A stretch of 64,000 nt of DNA. Source: Halodesulfovibrio aestuarii (lineage in GTDB: Bacteria; Desulfobacterota; Desulfovibrionia; Desulfovibrionales; Desulfovibrionaceae). The notes under the pieces were generated by a model. The model saw nothing but the letters and a program-made list of their open reading frames with translations, was not told the DNA's origin and did no database searches. This document shows positions 22,957-31,983 of this stretch, one piece after another (positions within the stretch are counted from its first letter, which is position 1; each line of letters opens with the position of its first letter). The translations under genes were made by a program, and so were the position numbers. The stretch is taken from NCBI RefSeq assembly GCF_050571805.1, contig NZ_CP192219.1; one strand, written 5' to 3'.

Positions 22957-23926
22957 AACCGCATCTGCTGGTGAAGAGTGTCTTGAAAATCGGGTTGTCC
23001 GATTAGAAGATCAGGCTCGATTTACACTGGATGCTTTGGAACTTGCTGCGTCGCTTGGTGATTTTAAAGTGAGCATAAGCTCGCTGCATGACCCCACTCT
23101 GTTACTGCATGAGGTAGTCTCGCGTGTGGCAACAATTACCTCTTTTACTGCTTCAGCTGTGTATCTTGTTGATGAAGGCATTTCGGATTTTTATTTAGCC
23201 TATTCAGATCAACAGGAGTGGAATGACAAAATAGAGTCTGCCATAGCATCATTTATTGATAGTGGTATGTTTGCCTTTGCTCTTAGAGAAGGGCGTCCTG
23301 TGGTTGTGCACTCGGTTGAGTTGCAGCGCAGAGTATTGCTTCATGTTTTGGAAACATCTTCCCGTGTGCGGGGAATGTTTGTCGGGGTCTTCCCTGACGG
23401 TGCAAAAAACCTTACCGCAATCGAAATGGCATTGCTCTCGATTGTGTGTAAAAATTGTGCATCCGCTGTTGAAGTTTTCGAACTCTATAAATGCTTTAGG
23501 AGCGGCGGCGAAGATGTAGTTGCCTTTTCAGAGTCTCTTCCTGTGGGATTTCTTGATATAGATGAAAGCGGGCGTATTCTTTTTGCAAATAAGGTTGCCG
23601 GAAAATTGTTGGATAGTGTTGCCACTCCGGAAAAAAGACATTTTATTGATTTTCTTGTGGCTGAAGAGCGTGATCGTATAGAATCACTGCTCATCAGTTG
23701 TCTTGCTTTTTGTATGCCGAGACAGGAATATCAGGCTGAAGCACTCGCAAAGCCGCAAAGCACTATGCGTACACACACGGTACTTGATTCTGTGAATGGG
23801 CAGAAGGTTGTGAGTCTCCATATTACCCCGTTAGTAAGAAATGGCGGAATGGTGCTGCGGGGGATTCTAGCTCCAGCGGACGAAACGCCTACAGGGGAAG
23901 AACAAATAGAGGGAATGTCGTTGTAA
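22946..23926 (+). CDS. GAF/PAS-type sensory protein without output domain
   Basis: 326 residues. A short coiled-coil-like start (ENRVVRLEDQARFTLDALELA) leads into a probable GAF domain (residues about 40-185, PTLLLHEVVSRVATITSFTASAVYLV split by loops) and a PAS domain (about 190-310, SLPVGFLDIDESGRILFANKVAGKLL). No kinase, cyclase or EAL/GGDEF output is present. The ATG at 22946 lies within the last codons of the HDOD gene (11-base overlap), so the two are translationally coupled. The pair likely forms a sensor plus HDOD effector; the ligand is unknown. Confidence 0.78.
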   Translation: MKNRTASAGEECLENRVVRLEDQARFTLDALELAASLGDFKVSISSLHDPTLLLHEVVSRVATITSFTASAVYLVDEGISDFYLAYSDQQEWNDKIESAIASFIDSGMFAFALREGRPVVVHSVELQRRVLLHVLETSSRVRGMFVGVFPDGAKNLTAIEMALLSIVCKNCASAVEVFELYKCFRSGGEDVVAFSESLPVGFLDIDESGRILFANKVAGKLLDSVATPEKRHFIDFLVAEERDRIESLLISCLAFCMPRQEYQAEALAKPQSTMRTHTVLDSVNGQKVVSLHITPLVRNGGMVLRGILAPADETPTGEEQIEGMSL

Positions 23927-24033
23927 GAAGGCACGGTCCATAAAGGCTACGATATTGCAAAGAACCTCTATGTTGTGTTCTGTCACTATTTTTTTTATTG
24001 TTTATTCTGGATGTGTAAACAAAGGAATATAGC

Positions 24034-24258
24034 ATGCAGGTAGAAATAAAATGTTTTGCCACACTTTCTGATTTCACACCAAAAGGTGGTTTTCTGGCTG
24101 TAGACGATGGTTCAACCGTCAAACAGGTTATAGATCTCCTTGGTATTAAAGCGGAAGATGTAAAGATTATGTTCATCAACGGAAAGCATGAATCGTTGGA
24201 AAGCGTGCTGAAGGAAGGAGACCGTCTTGGTCTTTTCCCCGCTGTCGGTGGTGGCTAG
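24034..24258 (+). CDS. MoaD/ThiS-family small sulfur-carrier-like protein
   Basis: 74 residues with a ubiquitin-like beta-grasp pattern, ending in AVGGG, the Gly-Gly tail that is adenylated and thiocarboxylated in MoaD and ThiS. The preceding GDRLGLFPA matches the usual GDxVxxxPPVAGG ending. No moaE, thiG or E1-like gene is nearby, so the pathway (molybdopterin, tungstopterin, thiazole or cysteine synthesis) cannot be assigned. AAAGGA precedes the ATG, and the gene stands alone before a terminator. Confidence 0.85.
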   Translation: MQVEIKCFATLSDFTPKGGFLAVDDGSTVKQVIDLLGIKAEDVKIMFINGKHESLESVLKEGDRLGLFPAVGGG

Positions 24259-24273
24259 CGCGGATTATTGTAA

Positions 24274-24316
24274 AAAAAGTGTGCCCTTAGTTACTGTGTA
24301 GCTAAGGGCGTTTTTA
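24274..24316. terminator. Bidirectional terminator between the MoaD-like gene and recQ
   Basis: GCCCTTAG / CTAAGGGC stem with an 11-base loop, a seven-base A-run before and GTTTTTATTT after. Confidence 0.88.
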
Positions 24317-24317
24317 T

Positions 24318-26534
24318 TTACCATTCTTCAGAACCGGCATTTTTTAGATCAACAGCGATGCAGCGTAACAGACCATAATCATATTTACCTTGCAGCGCCG
24401 TGTGCGCTCCTTTTATGCCTGTTCCTGTACCGATAGCTGCGGCAACTTCTGCGCGCACAGATTCTATTTCCTCAGCGGTAAACTGCGCTGTGACCGCGGC
24501 AAGTTCAATCTTACCCAGCTCAACAGCCCGGGCAATATGACCATAAATGGTACCCTCGACGAGGTTTCGTTCAGCGGCAACTTGATGGATATCTCCATGT
24601 TTTTTGAACAGGTCGATAGATTTTTGAACAGTATCAGTAATCGTTTTCCCGGCTTCTTTCTTTTTTTGTTTTTCAATAGCCCGTTGCGGCAGTGGCGGAA
24701 GTGATTCAGGTCTGCCGTGTTCTGCTTCAAAGTTAAGAAGTACGGCCAGCATAAGATCACCATACATGGCAAGTTTAGTTTGCCCGATACCGTGTATGTT
24801 GCACAGATCGTCTTTTTTATTCGGTCGGTAGGCCACAAGTTCCAGAAGCGTCTTATCTGGCAGCACGGAGTACGGTGGAATGTTTTGTTCGCGCGATATC
24901 CGTGTACGTTCCAGTTTGAGCAGATCAAGCAGCAGATTTGCATCAGGAAGACGCAATGCGTCCTGCATAGCTGCGTCAGTCTCTTTTTTGCTGACATGCT
25001 TAACAGCTGTTACAGAGAGGGAGTCTCGACGTAGAGAAACGGTTTTTTCACCGCGTAGAATAAGCCAGCTAGTGTCGTTGAGTCTTAGGCTGCCGTTTTC
25101 CGGATCAGACTCAAGCATCTGTAAGGCTACAAGTTGCCTGAATACGCCTTTCCACGTCTCTTTTCCTAGCTCTTTGCCGCAGGCGAATGTCTTTATGTGG
25201 TTGTGCTCATGTTCAGAAACACGTTTTGTCAGATTGCCGGTTAAGATATCTGTAAGGTGTGTCGCACCGAAACGCTGGCCGGTTCTATAGACGCAGGACA
25301 GAGCTTTTTGCGCTGCAATGGTGCCGTCCCAAGTTTCAACAGGGTACAGGCAGGTATCGCAGTTGCCGCATTTTTCATCACGGTGTTCTCCAAAGTAGGA
25401 GAGAATAACATTGCGGCGGCATTCGGTGGTTTCTACGAAGCCGAGTAGAGAGCTAAATTTGTGTTGTTCTATGATGGCGCGGTTCGTTGATGAACGTGAA
25501 ATCATCCGGCGTGCAAGTACGATATCTTGCAAGTTGTACAGAAGTAGCGCGTCTGCCGGAAGGCCGTCACGGCCTGCACGACCAGTTTCCTGATGATATG
25601 CTTCAAGACTTTTCGGTAATCCGAGATGAACCACAAAACGTACGTTCGGCTTGTTCACGCCCATTCCGAATGCAATGGTTGCAACCATGATGACGTTTTC
25701 TTCCATCATGAACTTTGACTGGTTGTGGTTGCGCTGGATGGCGCTCATACCTGCATGATATGGTAGAGCATTGAACCCTGCTTCTGTAAGCTTTGTAGCA
25801 ATATCTTCGACTTTTTTTCGAGACTGACAATAGACAATGCCGGATTCATCTTTGTAGCTGCTGCGGATAAAGCTGAAAAGTTGATCAAGCCCGCGTTCGC
25901 GATTTTGGATGGAATAGGTGATATTAGGACGGTCAAATCCAGTCGCGAATACAGGAGCCTGCTGGAGGTGCAGCTGTTCTGCAATGTCTTTGCGGGTAGG
26001 GTCATCAGCTGTCGCTGTGAGAGCGATGAGCGGAACATGTGGAAAGCGTTCGCGCAGAATAGAAAGACGCGTGTATTCCGGTCTGAAATCATGCCCCCAT
26101 TGGGAAACACAGTGTGCTTCATCAATGGTAAACAAAGCTGGCTGAATGTTATCGAGCAGCGCAAGAAATACGGGAGTAACAAGGCGTTCTGGAGCAACAT
26201 ACAACATGTCCAATTTGCCGTTGCGTAGTTCCTGCTCAACCATGCTTTGTTCTTGCGGACTTTGGCTAGAATTGAGAAAGGCTGCCCGTACACCCATTTG
26301 CACAAGTTCATTAACTTGGTCCTGCATAAGCGCGATCAGTGGGGAAACGATAATTCCTGTGCCGGTACGAACGATGGATGGCAGCTGGTAGCACAGTGAC
26401 TTACCGCTTCCTGTAGGCATGATAACAAGTGCATCACCACCGTCGATCATGTGGTTGATGATTTCTTCCTGTTTACCTCTGAAATCTCTAAATCCGTACG
26501 TAGTCCGGAGAATGTCTAATGGAGTCTGGTTCAT
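24318..26534 (-). CDS. recQ: ATP-dependent DNA helicase RecQ
   Basis: 738 residues, full length. Helicase motifs are clear: QEEIINHMIDGGDALVIMPTG then GSGKSLCYQLP (Walker A), DEAHCVSQWGHDFRPEY (motif II with the RecQ aromatic-rich loop), TATADDP, QETGRAGRDG (motif VI). A zinc module follows (CRRNVILSYF, then CGNCDTC), then a winged-helix RQC region, an HRDC domain (LLELVAYRPNKKDDLCNIHGIG in pieces) and a C-terminal helix-turn-helix (KKHGDIHQVAAERNL). RecQ unwinds DNA in recombination and fork repair. GAGGGA precedes the ATG. Confidence 0.97.
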   Translation of the reverse strand: MNQTPLDILRTTYGFRDFRGKQEEIINHMIDGGDALVIMPTGSGKSLCYQLPSIVRTGTGIIVSPLIALMQDQVNELVQMGVRAAFLNSSQSPQEQSMVEQELRNGKLDMLYVAPERLVTPVFLALLDNIQPALFTIDEAHCVSQWGHDFRPEYTRLSILRERFPHVPLIALTATADDPTRKDIAEQLHLQQAPVFATGFDRPNITYSIQNRERGLDQLFSFIRSSYKDESGIVYCQSRKKVEDIATKLTEAGFNALPYHAGMSAIQRNHNQSKFMMEENVIMVATIAFGMGVNKPNVRFVVHLGLPKSLEAYHQETGRAGRDGLPADALLLYNLQDIVLARRMISRSSTNRAIIEQHKFSSLLGFVETTECRRNVILSYFGEHRDEKCGNCDTCLYPVETWDGTIAAQKALSCVYRTGQRFGATHLTDILTGNLTKRVSEHEHNHIKTFACGKELGKETWKGVFRQLVALQMLESDPENGSLRLNDTSWLILRGEKTVSLRRDSLSVTAVKHVSKKETDAAMQDALRLPDANLLLDLLKLERTRISREQNIPPYSVLPDKTLLELVAYRPNKKDDLCNIHGIGQTKLAMYGDLMLAVLLNFEAEHGRPESLPPLPQRAIEKQKKKEAGKTITDTVQKSIDLFKKHGDIHQVAAERNLVEGTIYGHIARAVELGKIELAAVTAQFTAEEIESVRAEVAAAIGTGTGIKGAHTALQGKYDYGLLRCIAVDLKNAGSEEW

Positions 26535-26639
26535 TGTTCCCTCTTGTGTGCGGGAAGATAGCGTATGAACGTTTGGTTAGCAAAGCATTTGAGGAAAGCT
26601 GGCTGCTTGTCTACAGTTTGCTGTTATCTTGTCACGTGA

Positions 26640-27113
26640 CTATTTTTTATCGGCCCATGAATAATTCAGAAACCATCCTGTAGAGCACATAAATGAATGT
26701 TTCGGGCAGTCTTCAAGGGTCAGATAGTCGGGGGATTCCGGAAGTTCAGCTTTGGTGATAATTTTTCCACGGCACCGGCAGCCGAGTGAGTAAGGAGGGA
26801 GCAGGGAAATAAGATCCGGGTGCGACGCCGGAATAATTTTCCCGCTTAGTTTTTCACATGTAATGCAGGCTTCCTGGTCCGCTGGAATATCACCAACACG
26901 GTCAACTGTAATTTGCAGATATAACTCTTTGTTTTCAAACAAACGTCGCATGTTTTGCAAATGGGCAGATCTCCACGCCATTACGTTATCCATAAAGACA
27001 TTGATGTCTTCGGAAGACGCATCGTGTTCTTCCATAAGCAACCAGATAACCTCACCGGAAAGGCGGGAGAACAAGGGATGAATATTGGAAAGAGTTTTGT
27101 CGTCGGTTTGCAT
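26640..27113 (-). CDS. Hypothetical protein with CxxC/CRC zinc-knuckle-like motif
   Basis: 157 residues. The N-terminal 75 residues are helical. The middle has ACITCEKLSGKIIP, a PASHPDLISLLPPYSLGCRCRG segment and later two more Cys (EDCPKHSFMCST). The CxxC ... HP ... CRC layout recalls the C-terminal zinc element of phage Mu gpF-like head proteins, but the head domain is absent and there are no phage genes nearby, so I do not call it phage-derived. It is downstream of lon, separated by the lon terminator. Confidence 0.68.
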   Translation of the reverse strand: MQTDDKTLSNIHPLFSRLSGEVIWLLMEEHDASSEDINVFMDNVMAWRSAHLQNMRRLFENKELYLQITVDRVGDIPADQEACITCEKLSGKIIPASHPDLISLLPPYSLGCRCRGKIITKAELPESPDYLTLEDCPKHSFMCSTGWFLNYSWADKK

Positions 27114-27129
27114 AATGAAGATCCCTTAA

Positions 27130-27165
27130 AAAGATTGAGGCGGTGAATGTTATTCACCGCCTCAA
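27130..27165 (-). terminator. Intrinsic terminator after lon
   Basis: Perfect 14-bp stem TTGAGGCGGTGAAT / ATTCACCGCCTCAA with a three-base loop; on the minus strand CTTTTTAAG follows. Confidence 0.88.
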
Positions 27166-27265
27166 TTGATGATATGATCAGTGGACGCTTTGGGCTACCA
27201 AAAGTAGCGATGAGAGTCCAGCATGGTGCCAGCGTGATGCTGACCTTTTTGTAACCTCCTCGGAC

Positions 27266-29671
27266 TTATTCGGTGAAAGCCAGCGGGATAATATCTTGAA
27301 CGTGTGCGGCTGTATGTACTTTAATTTTCTTGAGTAAGTCAGCCGGAACATCCTCAAGGTCTTTTTCGTTCTGTTTCGGAATGCAAACCTGATGCAAACC
27401 TCGGGCGACTCCGGCAAGAATTTTTTCTTTGATGCCGCCAACAGGAAGAACTCTTCCGCGCAGTGTAATCTCGCCTGTCATACACAGATCATGATTTACA
27501 GGCTTGCCAGTAAGAGCAGAGATAAGTGCAATAAGCAGGGTAACACCGGCTGAAGGGCCATCTTTAGGTGTTGCACCGGCAGGAACATGAATATGGATGT
27601 CATGCTTATCAAGGAAGTCGGCATCAATATTTAGTTCTTCTGCGTTTGCTCGGGCATAGCTGAGAGCTGCCTGAGCAGATTCTTTCATAACATCGCCAAG
27701 CTGACCTGTAAGTGTCAGTTTTCCTTTACCCTTCATAAGGGTAACCTCGATGTTGAGAATTACGCCACCGTATGGAGTCCATGCAAGTCCCTGCGCAACA
27801 CCGGGAATCATTTCAGTATCTTTTTCTTCATCGATGAAGCGTGGGATACCGAGCAGCTTCTGGAGTGTTTTAGCTGTCACCTTGTATGGACCTGCGGTGC
27901 CTTCTGCCTTTTGACGGGCAAGTTTGCGGCACACTGAGCCAATTTCGCGTTCAAGGTTACGCAAGCCTGCTTCGCGCGTGTATTCTTCAATAATTTTAGA
28001 GAGGACACTGTCCGGAATAGAAACTTCATCTTTCTTCAAGCCGTTTTCTTCTGCCTGACGAGGCAGCAGGTAGCGACGAGCAATGCGTGTTTTTTCCTGC
28101 ATGGTGTATCCGGGGATCTGGATAATTTCCATGCGGTCACGTAACGGACCCGGAATCGTGTCCAGCTGGTTTGCGGTGCAGATAAACATAACTTTGGACA
28201 GATCAAACGGTACGTTTAAGTAGTGATCTGAGAAATTGTTGTTCTGTTCTGGATCAAGCACTTCCAGTAATGCGGAAGAAGGATCGCCTCTGAAGTCGGA
28301 GCCAAGCTTGTCAATTTCATCCAGCATGATAACAGGGTTGCGTGTACCCATAAGTTTCATGGTCTGAATGATACGACCCGGCATAGCGCCAACGTAGGTG
28401 CGGCGGTGGCCTCGGATTTCTGCTTCATCGCGCATACCGCCAAGGGAAATACGCTGGAATTTGCGACCAAGAGAACGGGCAATGGAACGTCCAAGAGACG
28501 TTTTACCAACCCCCGGAGGGCCCGCAAAGCAAAGGATAGGTCCTTTTGATTTTGGATTAAGCTTGCGTACAGAAAGGTATTCAAGGATACGGTCTTTAAC
28601 CTTTTCAAGGCCGTAGTGGTCTTCGTCCAAAATCTCCTGCGCCTTGAGGATATCAAGGCGGTCGCGGGAAAGTTTTTTCCAAGGCAACTCTGAGAGCCAC
28701 TCAAGGTAGTTGCGCACAACGCTTGCTTCGGAAGACTCTGGATGCATACTGGTAAGACGGCGTAACTGTTTAGTAGCTTCTTTACGAACATCCTTAGGAA
28801 GCCCTGCTTTATTCAGTGCTTCTGCTAGTTCTTCAGCTTCTTCTTCAACGCCTTCTCCCTCGCCGAGCTCCGTGCGGATAGCTTTAAGCTGCTCGCGCAG
28901 GTAGTAGTCACGTTGGGCTTTGTCCATGCCTTCACGAGCCATAGACTGAATGCGTGCCTGTACATTGGCAACCTCAGATTCTTTCTGGAGTTGCTTATTT
29001 ACGCGCTCAAGGCGTTCAATCGGGTCATTGCATTCGAGAATCGCTTGTGCGTCTGGTACTTTTAGACGCAGATTCGCTGCAATCAAATCTGCAAGGCGAC
29101 CCGGATCATGCACTGTGTTGAGAACAGACATGATCTCGGATGTTGCTACACCGCGTAAAGAAAGAATTTCCTCACTTTGTTCGCGGACTGCACGCATCAT
29201 CGCTTCTGTCTCAACGGAAACTTCTTCGATTTCAATCTCTTCAAGCCCGTTTACTTCAGCCATCAGGTACGGATCTGTGCTGGTGAAGTGTTCAATTTTT
29301 GCACGGCTTACACCTTGCACGAGCACCTTCAGGCGGCCGTCAGGCATTTTCAGCATGCGCATGATCATTACAACGGTACCAGTTGTGTGCAAATCTTCTG
29401 GTGAGGGATCTTCTGTGCCTTCTTCTTTCTGTGTTGTAATCATCATGTAGCGGCTGCCGTTAAGGGCGGCGTCTACAGCCTGAATTGATTTTTCGCGCCC
29501 GACAAAGAGCGGAAGAATCATGTAGTTGAATACAACTATATCGCGGACCGGAAGTACTGGAAGTTCTGCAGGAAATTCCGGTAATGTTCCGTCAGCTTCG
29601 TGTTCTAACACGCCGGAAAGAACTTCTTCTTCGGTTATGATCGGTGTGCTGTTCATCATATCTTCGGTCAT
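27266..29671 (-). CDS. lon: ATP-dependent protease Lon
   Basis: 801 residues, a complete LonA protease. It shows the N-terminal substrate-recognition domain (PVLPVRDIVVFNYMILPLFVG split), a coiled-coil region, the AAA+ module with GPPGVGKTSLG (Walker A) and MLDEIDKLG (Walker B), and the C-terminal protease with the catalytic Ser in PKDGPSAGVTL and Lys about 43 residues later in GGIKEK. It degrades damaged and regulatory proteins in the cytoplasm. GGAGGG precedes the ATG. It is followed by its own strong terminator. Confidence 0.98.
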   Translation of the reverse strand: MTEDMMNSTPIITEEEVLSGVLEHEADGTLPEFPAELPVLPVRDIVVFNYMILPLFVGREKSIQAVDAALNGSRYMMITTQKEEGTEDPSPEDLHTTGTVVMIMRMLKMPDGRLKVLVQGVSRAKIEHFTSTDPYLMAEVNGLEEIEIEEVSVETEAMMRAVREQSEEILSLRGVATSEIMSVLNTVHDPGRLADLIAANLRLKVPDAQAILECNDPIERLERVNKQLQKESEVANVQARIQSMAREGMDKAQRDYYLREQLKAIRTELGEGEGVEEEAEELAEALNKAGLPKDVRKEATKQLRRLTSMHPESSEASVVRNYLEWLSELPWKKLSRDRLDILKAQEILDEDHYGLEKVKDRILEYLSVRKLNPKSKGPILCFAGPPGVGKTSLGRSIARSLGRKFQRISLGGMRDEAEIRGHRRTYVGAMPGRIIQTMKLMGTRNPVIMLDEIDKLGSDFRGDPSSALLEVLDPEQNNNFSDHYLNVPFDLSKVMFICTANQLDTIPGPLRDRMEIIQIPGYTMQEKTRIARRYLLPRQAEENGLKKDEVSIPDSVLSKIIEEYTREAGLRNLEREIGSVCRKLARQKAEGTAGPYKVTAKTLQKLLGIPRFIDEEKDTEMIPGVAQGLAWTPYGGVILNIEVTLMKGKGKLTLTGQLGDVMKESAQAALSYARANAEELNIDADFLDKHDIHIHVPAGATPKDGPSAGVTLLIALISALTGKPVNHDLCMTGEITLRGRVLPVGGIKEKILAGVARGLHQVCIPKQNEKDLEDVPADLLKKIKVHTAAHVQDIIPLAFTE

Positions 29672-29741
29672 CGGTGCCCTCCAAGCTGGGCAGAAACGGT
29701 GTTATATATTTCTCTGCCATAGCCACGGCAGTAAAATCCAA

Positions 29742-30011
29742 TTAATGCATGGTAAACCTTGAAAGTGGTTCCCGTAAATTTGTATCACATAGCGAAACAT
29801 TGGCAACGTGGCTGTTAACTGGACCTTGCCAGAGTTCTTTTTCAAATTGCTGCAGTGTTGCAATATCACCTTCTGCAACAAGCTCTACACTTCCATCAGG
29901 ACGATTGCGTACCCAACCGCGTAGCCCGAACAAAGATGCTGTGTGGTGTGTCCAGTATCGGAATCCTACCCCTTGCACTTTCCCCGTTACTATATAGCGC
30001 TGTCTGGCCAT
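29742..30011 (-). CDS. acyP: Acylphosphatase
   Basis: 89 residues, the typical size. It has VTGKVQGVGFRYWT with the phosphate-binding loop and catalytic Arg, and GLRGWVRNRPDGSVELVAEG with the catalytic Asn. It hydrolyses acyl phosphates such as carbamoyl phosphate or acetyl phosphate. I start at ATG 30011 because AAGGAGG lies six bases upstream; the longer frame has no such signal. It follows radC by 22 bases and is probably co-transcribed with it. Confidence 0.93.
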   Translation of the reverse strand: MARQRYIVTGKVQGVGFRYWTHHTASLFGLRGWVRNRPDGSVELVAEGDIATLQQFEKELWQGPVNSHVANVSLCDTNLREPLSRFTMH

Positions 30012-30033
30012 GATACGCCTCCTTTGGAAGTTG

Positions 30034-30711
30034 TTACATGTGTCCCTCATCTTTTAGGCTGTAGTAGGTGTCGGCAGTAATAATAAGGTGGTCGAGTAGT
30101 CTGATACCTAAGATGCGCCCAGCCTGAGCAATATGCCGTGTTATCTCTATATCCGGAGAAGATGGTGTAAGGTTTCCACCCGGATGGTTGTGGACAATTA
30201 CTAATGAGCTGGCTTTGCGTTGTAATGCCTGCTCCATGAGTTCTCTGGGGTAGATCATGGTGGTATTAACTGTCCCTGTTGAAATTCTTTCCCAGGAGAG
30301 AAGTCTGTTCTGGTTATCTAAGAAGGCAGCCCAGAATTCTTCTTTTTCTTTTCGACCTAATCTGGTTCGCGCCATCTCTGCTACTTCAGCAGGGCTTGAA
30401 AGCTGTTTCTTCTCTGTAATGCCGGATTCCATGTATCGGGAGAAAAGTTCCCGCAGCAGTTTCCAATGGCTTATAAGAGAGTCTCCAAAGCCTTTGAGTT
30501 GGCGCAGGTCTTCATCCTGCGCATCAAGTACGCCTCGTAGTGTTCCAAAACGGTTTAATAATTCTTTTGCAAGTGGCTTTGTATCGGAACGTAAAATTAC
30601 CGTACCAAGTACCAGCTCCAGAATTTCGTAATCCGCTAGCGACTGCTCGTCTTTATGTAATTTTTCGCGCAGACGTTTTCTGTGTCCATGATAGTGAGCT
30701 TTTTCTGTCAT
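30034..30711 (-). CDS. radC: RadC/YsgA-type JAMM-domain DNA repair protein
   Basis: 225 residues. An N-terminal helix-hairpin-helix-like region (LRQLKGFGDSLI) precedes a JAB1/MPN+ (JAMM) domain with the metal motif VHNHPGGNLTPSSPDIEITR. Despite the name, RadC is not proven to be a repair protein; the family is found widely and in mobile elements. Its genomic context here (acyP, holA, lon) is ordinary. The start ATG at 30711 is the first in frame, with no strong ribosome-binding site. Confidence 0.92.
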   Translation of the reverse strand: MTEKAHYHGHRKRLREKLHKDEQSLADYEILELVLGTVILRSDTKPLAKELLNRFGTLRGVLDAQDEDLRQLKGFGDSLISHWKLLRELFSRYMESGITEKKQLSSPAEVAEMARTRLGRKEKEEFWAAFLDNQNRLLSWERISTGTVNTTMIYPRELMEQALQRKASSLVIVHNHPGGNLTPSSPDIEITRHIAQAGRILGIRLLDHLIITADTYYSLKDEGHM

Positions 30712-30830
30712 AATAAACAGGAATTGCGACGTGGCAAGCGGTAACAGGTGAATTTTAATTATATTTCAACAAAAAAAGGGCATCAGGTAGAAAAAAAGAG
30801 ACCGAAAACGGAAAAGGGGGTGTAAAAAGT

Positions 30831-31802
30831 CTATTTTTGCGGGGCAAAAAGAGCAAGAAGGCCGGCAACTAATATTTCCATTGCCTGCTCTGGCTTGCGT
30901 TCACCAGTTTTAATCCCCATTTCAGCTTCAAGAGCCAAATCCCATATCTTCGAAAGTCGTACAGGTCCAAGATTCGTGGCAAGTCGCTTTTTCTGTTGGA
31001 TAACGCCGGATGGTAACCGTACAGTTTCTCCGGCATACAGTTGCCATAATATACGAGCTTCGCGCAGGAGCATGGCAAGGAAAGAGAAGATCATAGCGTC
31101 ACCTGCGGCCTGACTGGATATCACCTTTTTCCAAACTTTATCTGGCATCTTTCCTGACTGCAGTGCGTTAATGAACGCGAATATGTCCATTTCAGTATCG
31201 TTTGAAATATCGGTAAGATGCTCAACCGTGATAGTTCGTGAGTCTCCAGCCGCAAGCGCGAGTTTGTCTAACTCATTTTTTGCTGCGGACGCATCCTGCG
31301 GCAGAACTTGTGACAGAGCGTGTACGGTCTTGGGCTCAATTGTTATTGTATTTTTAGCTGCCCACTGTTCAATAAAGCCGCGCATGGCACGTTCCGTGAG
31401 CCCCGCAGATTGCCAAATCCATGCCTTTGTTTCTGCAAGGTTCCAACATGGAAGTTTTTTAACAGCAGCAGGAATCTTGGGTTTACCTCTGTCGTACGGT
31501 GCTTCAAGACAAATTATAACCCATGCCAGCGGATTGAATTGTCCTAAGTTTGTGCTTAATTTGCGCCATGTATCAATGGGCAGATTTTGTGCGTTACGAA
31601 TTATGAGCACCTTGGGTGAGGCAAAGAGCCCTTGCAGAGTAAGATTTTCCCAGAAGGCGGGCGGTAAACCTTCATCACTCCAGTATACATGTTTTCCCCA
31701 CGTCCCTTCGGGGGCCGGGTTCTCTTGCAACAGGGTGTCGATGTAGTTTTTCGTCAGCTGAATGTCCGGGCAGACACAAATGGAAAATCCGGGTCTTGGC
31801 AT
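30831..31802 (-). CDS. holA: DNA polymerase III delta subunit
   Basis: 323 residues with the clamp-loader delta layout: an N-terminal RecA-like domain without functional Walker motifs (SPKVLIIRNAQNLP), a middle lid domain, and a C-terminal helical collar (AGDAMIFSFLAMLLREARIL). The subunit opens the beta clamp. I start at the ATG at 31802, which has AGGA six bases upstream; the open frame extends 13 codons further but without a signal. It lies downstream of lptE, a usual neighbour of holA in proteobacteria. Confidence 0.9.
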   Translation of the reverse strand: MPRPGFSICVCPDIQLTKNYIDTLLQENPAPEGTWGKHVYWSDEGLPPAFWENLTLQGLFASPKVLIIRNAQNLPIDTWRKLSTNLGQFNPLAWVIICLEAPYDRGKPKIPAAVKKLPCWNLAETKAWIWQSAGLTERAMRGFIEQWAAKNTITIEPKTVHALSQVLPQDASAAKNELDKLALAAGDSRTITVEHLTDISNDTEMDIFAFINALQSGKMPDKVWKKVISSQAAGDAMIFSFLAMLLREARILWQLYAGETVRLPSGVIQQKKRLATNLGPVRLSKIWDLALEAEMGIKTGERKPEQAMEILVAGLLALFAPQK

Positions 31803-31904
31803 GGTTTGTCCTGTTTTCTCTTCTTCAAAATAGGGCAGCAAGCACTACTAGTAGTCTTTGCTCTGGATAGAAATGATATTAATGGGATAGTGCAACGCTA
31901 TCAA

Positions 31905-31943
31905 CATAAGAGGCTCGAAGTCATAACTCCGAGCCTCTTTATA
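31905..31943 (-). terminator. Hairpin between lptE and holA
   Basis: AGAGGCTCG / CGAGCCTCT, a 9-bp stem with a 12-base loop. The downstream T content is low on both strands, so termination may be partial. Confidence 0.55.
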
Positions 31944-31983
31944 TACAATGGTATTGCGTTGGTCTACGGTCTTAATTGCAATG

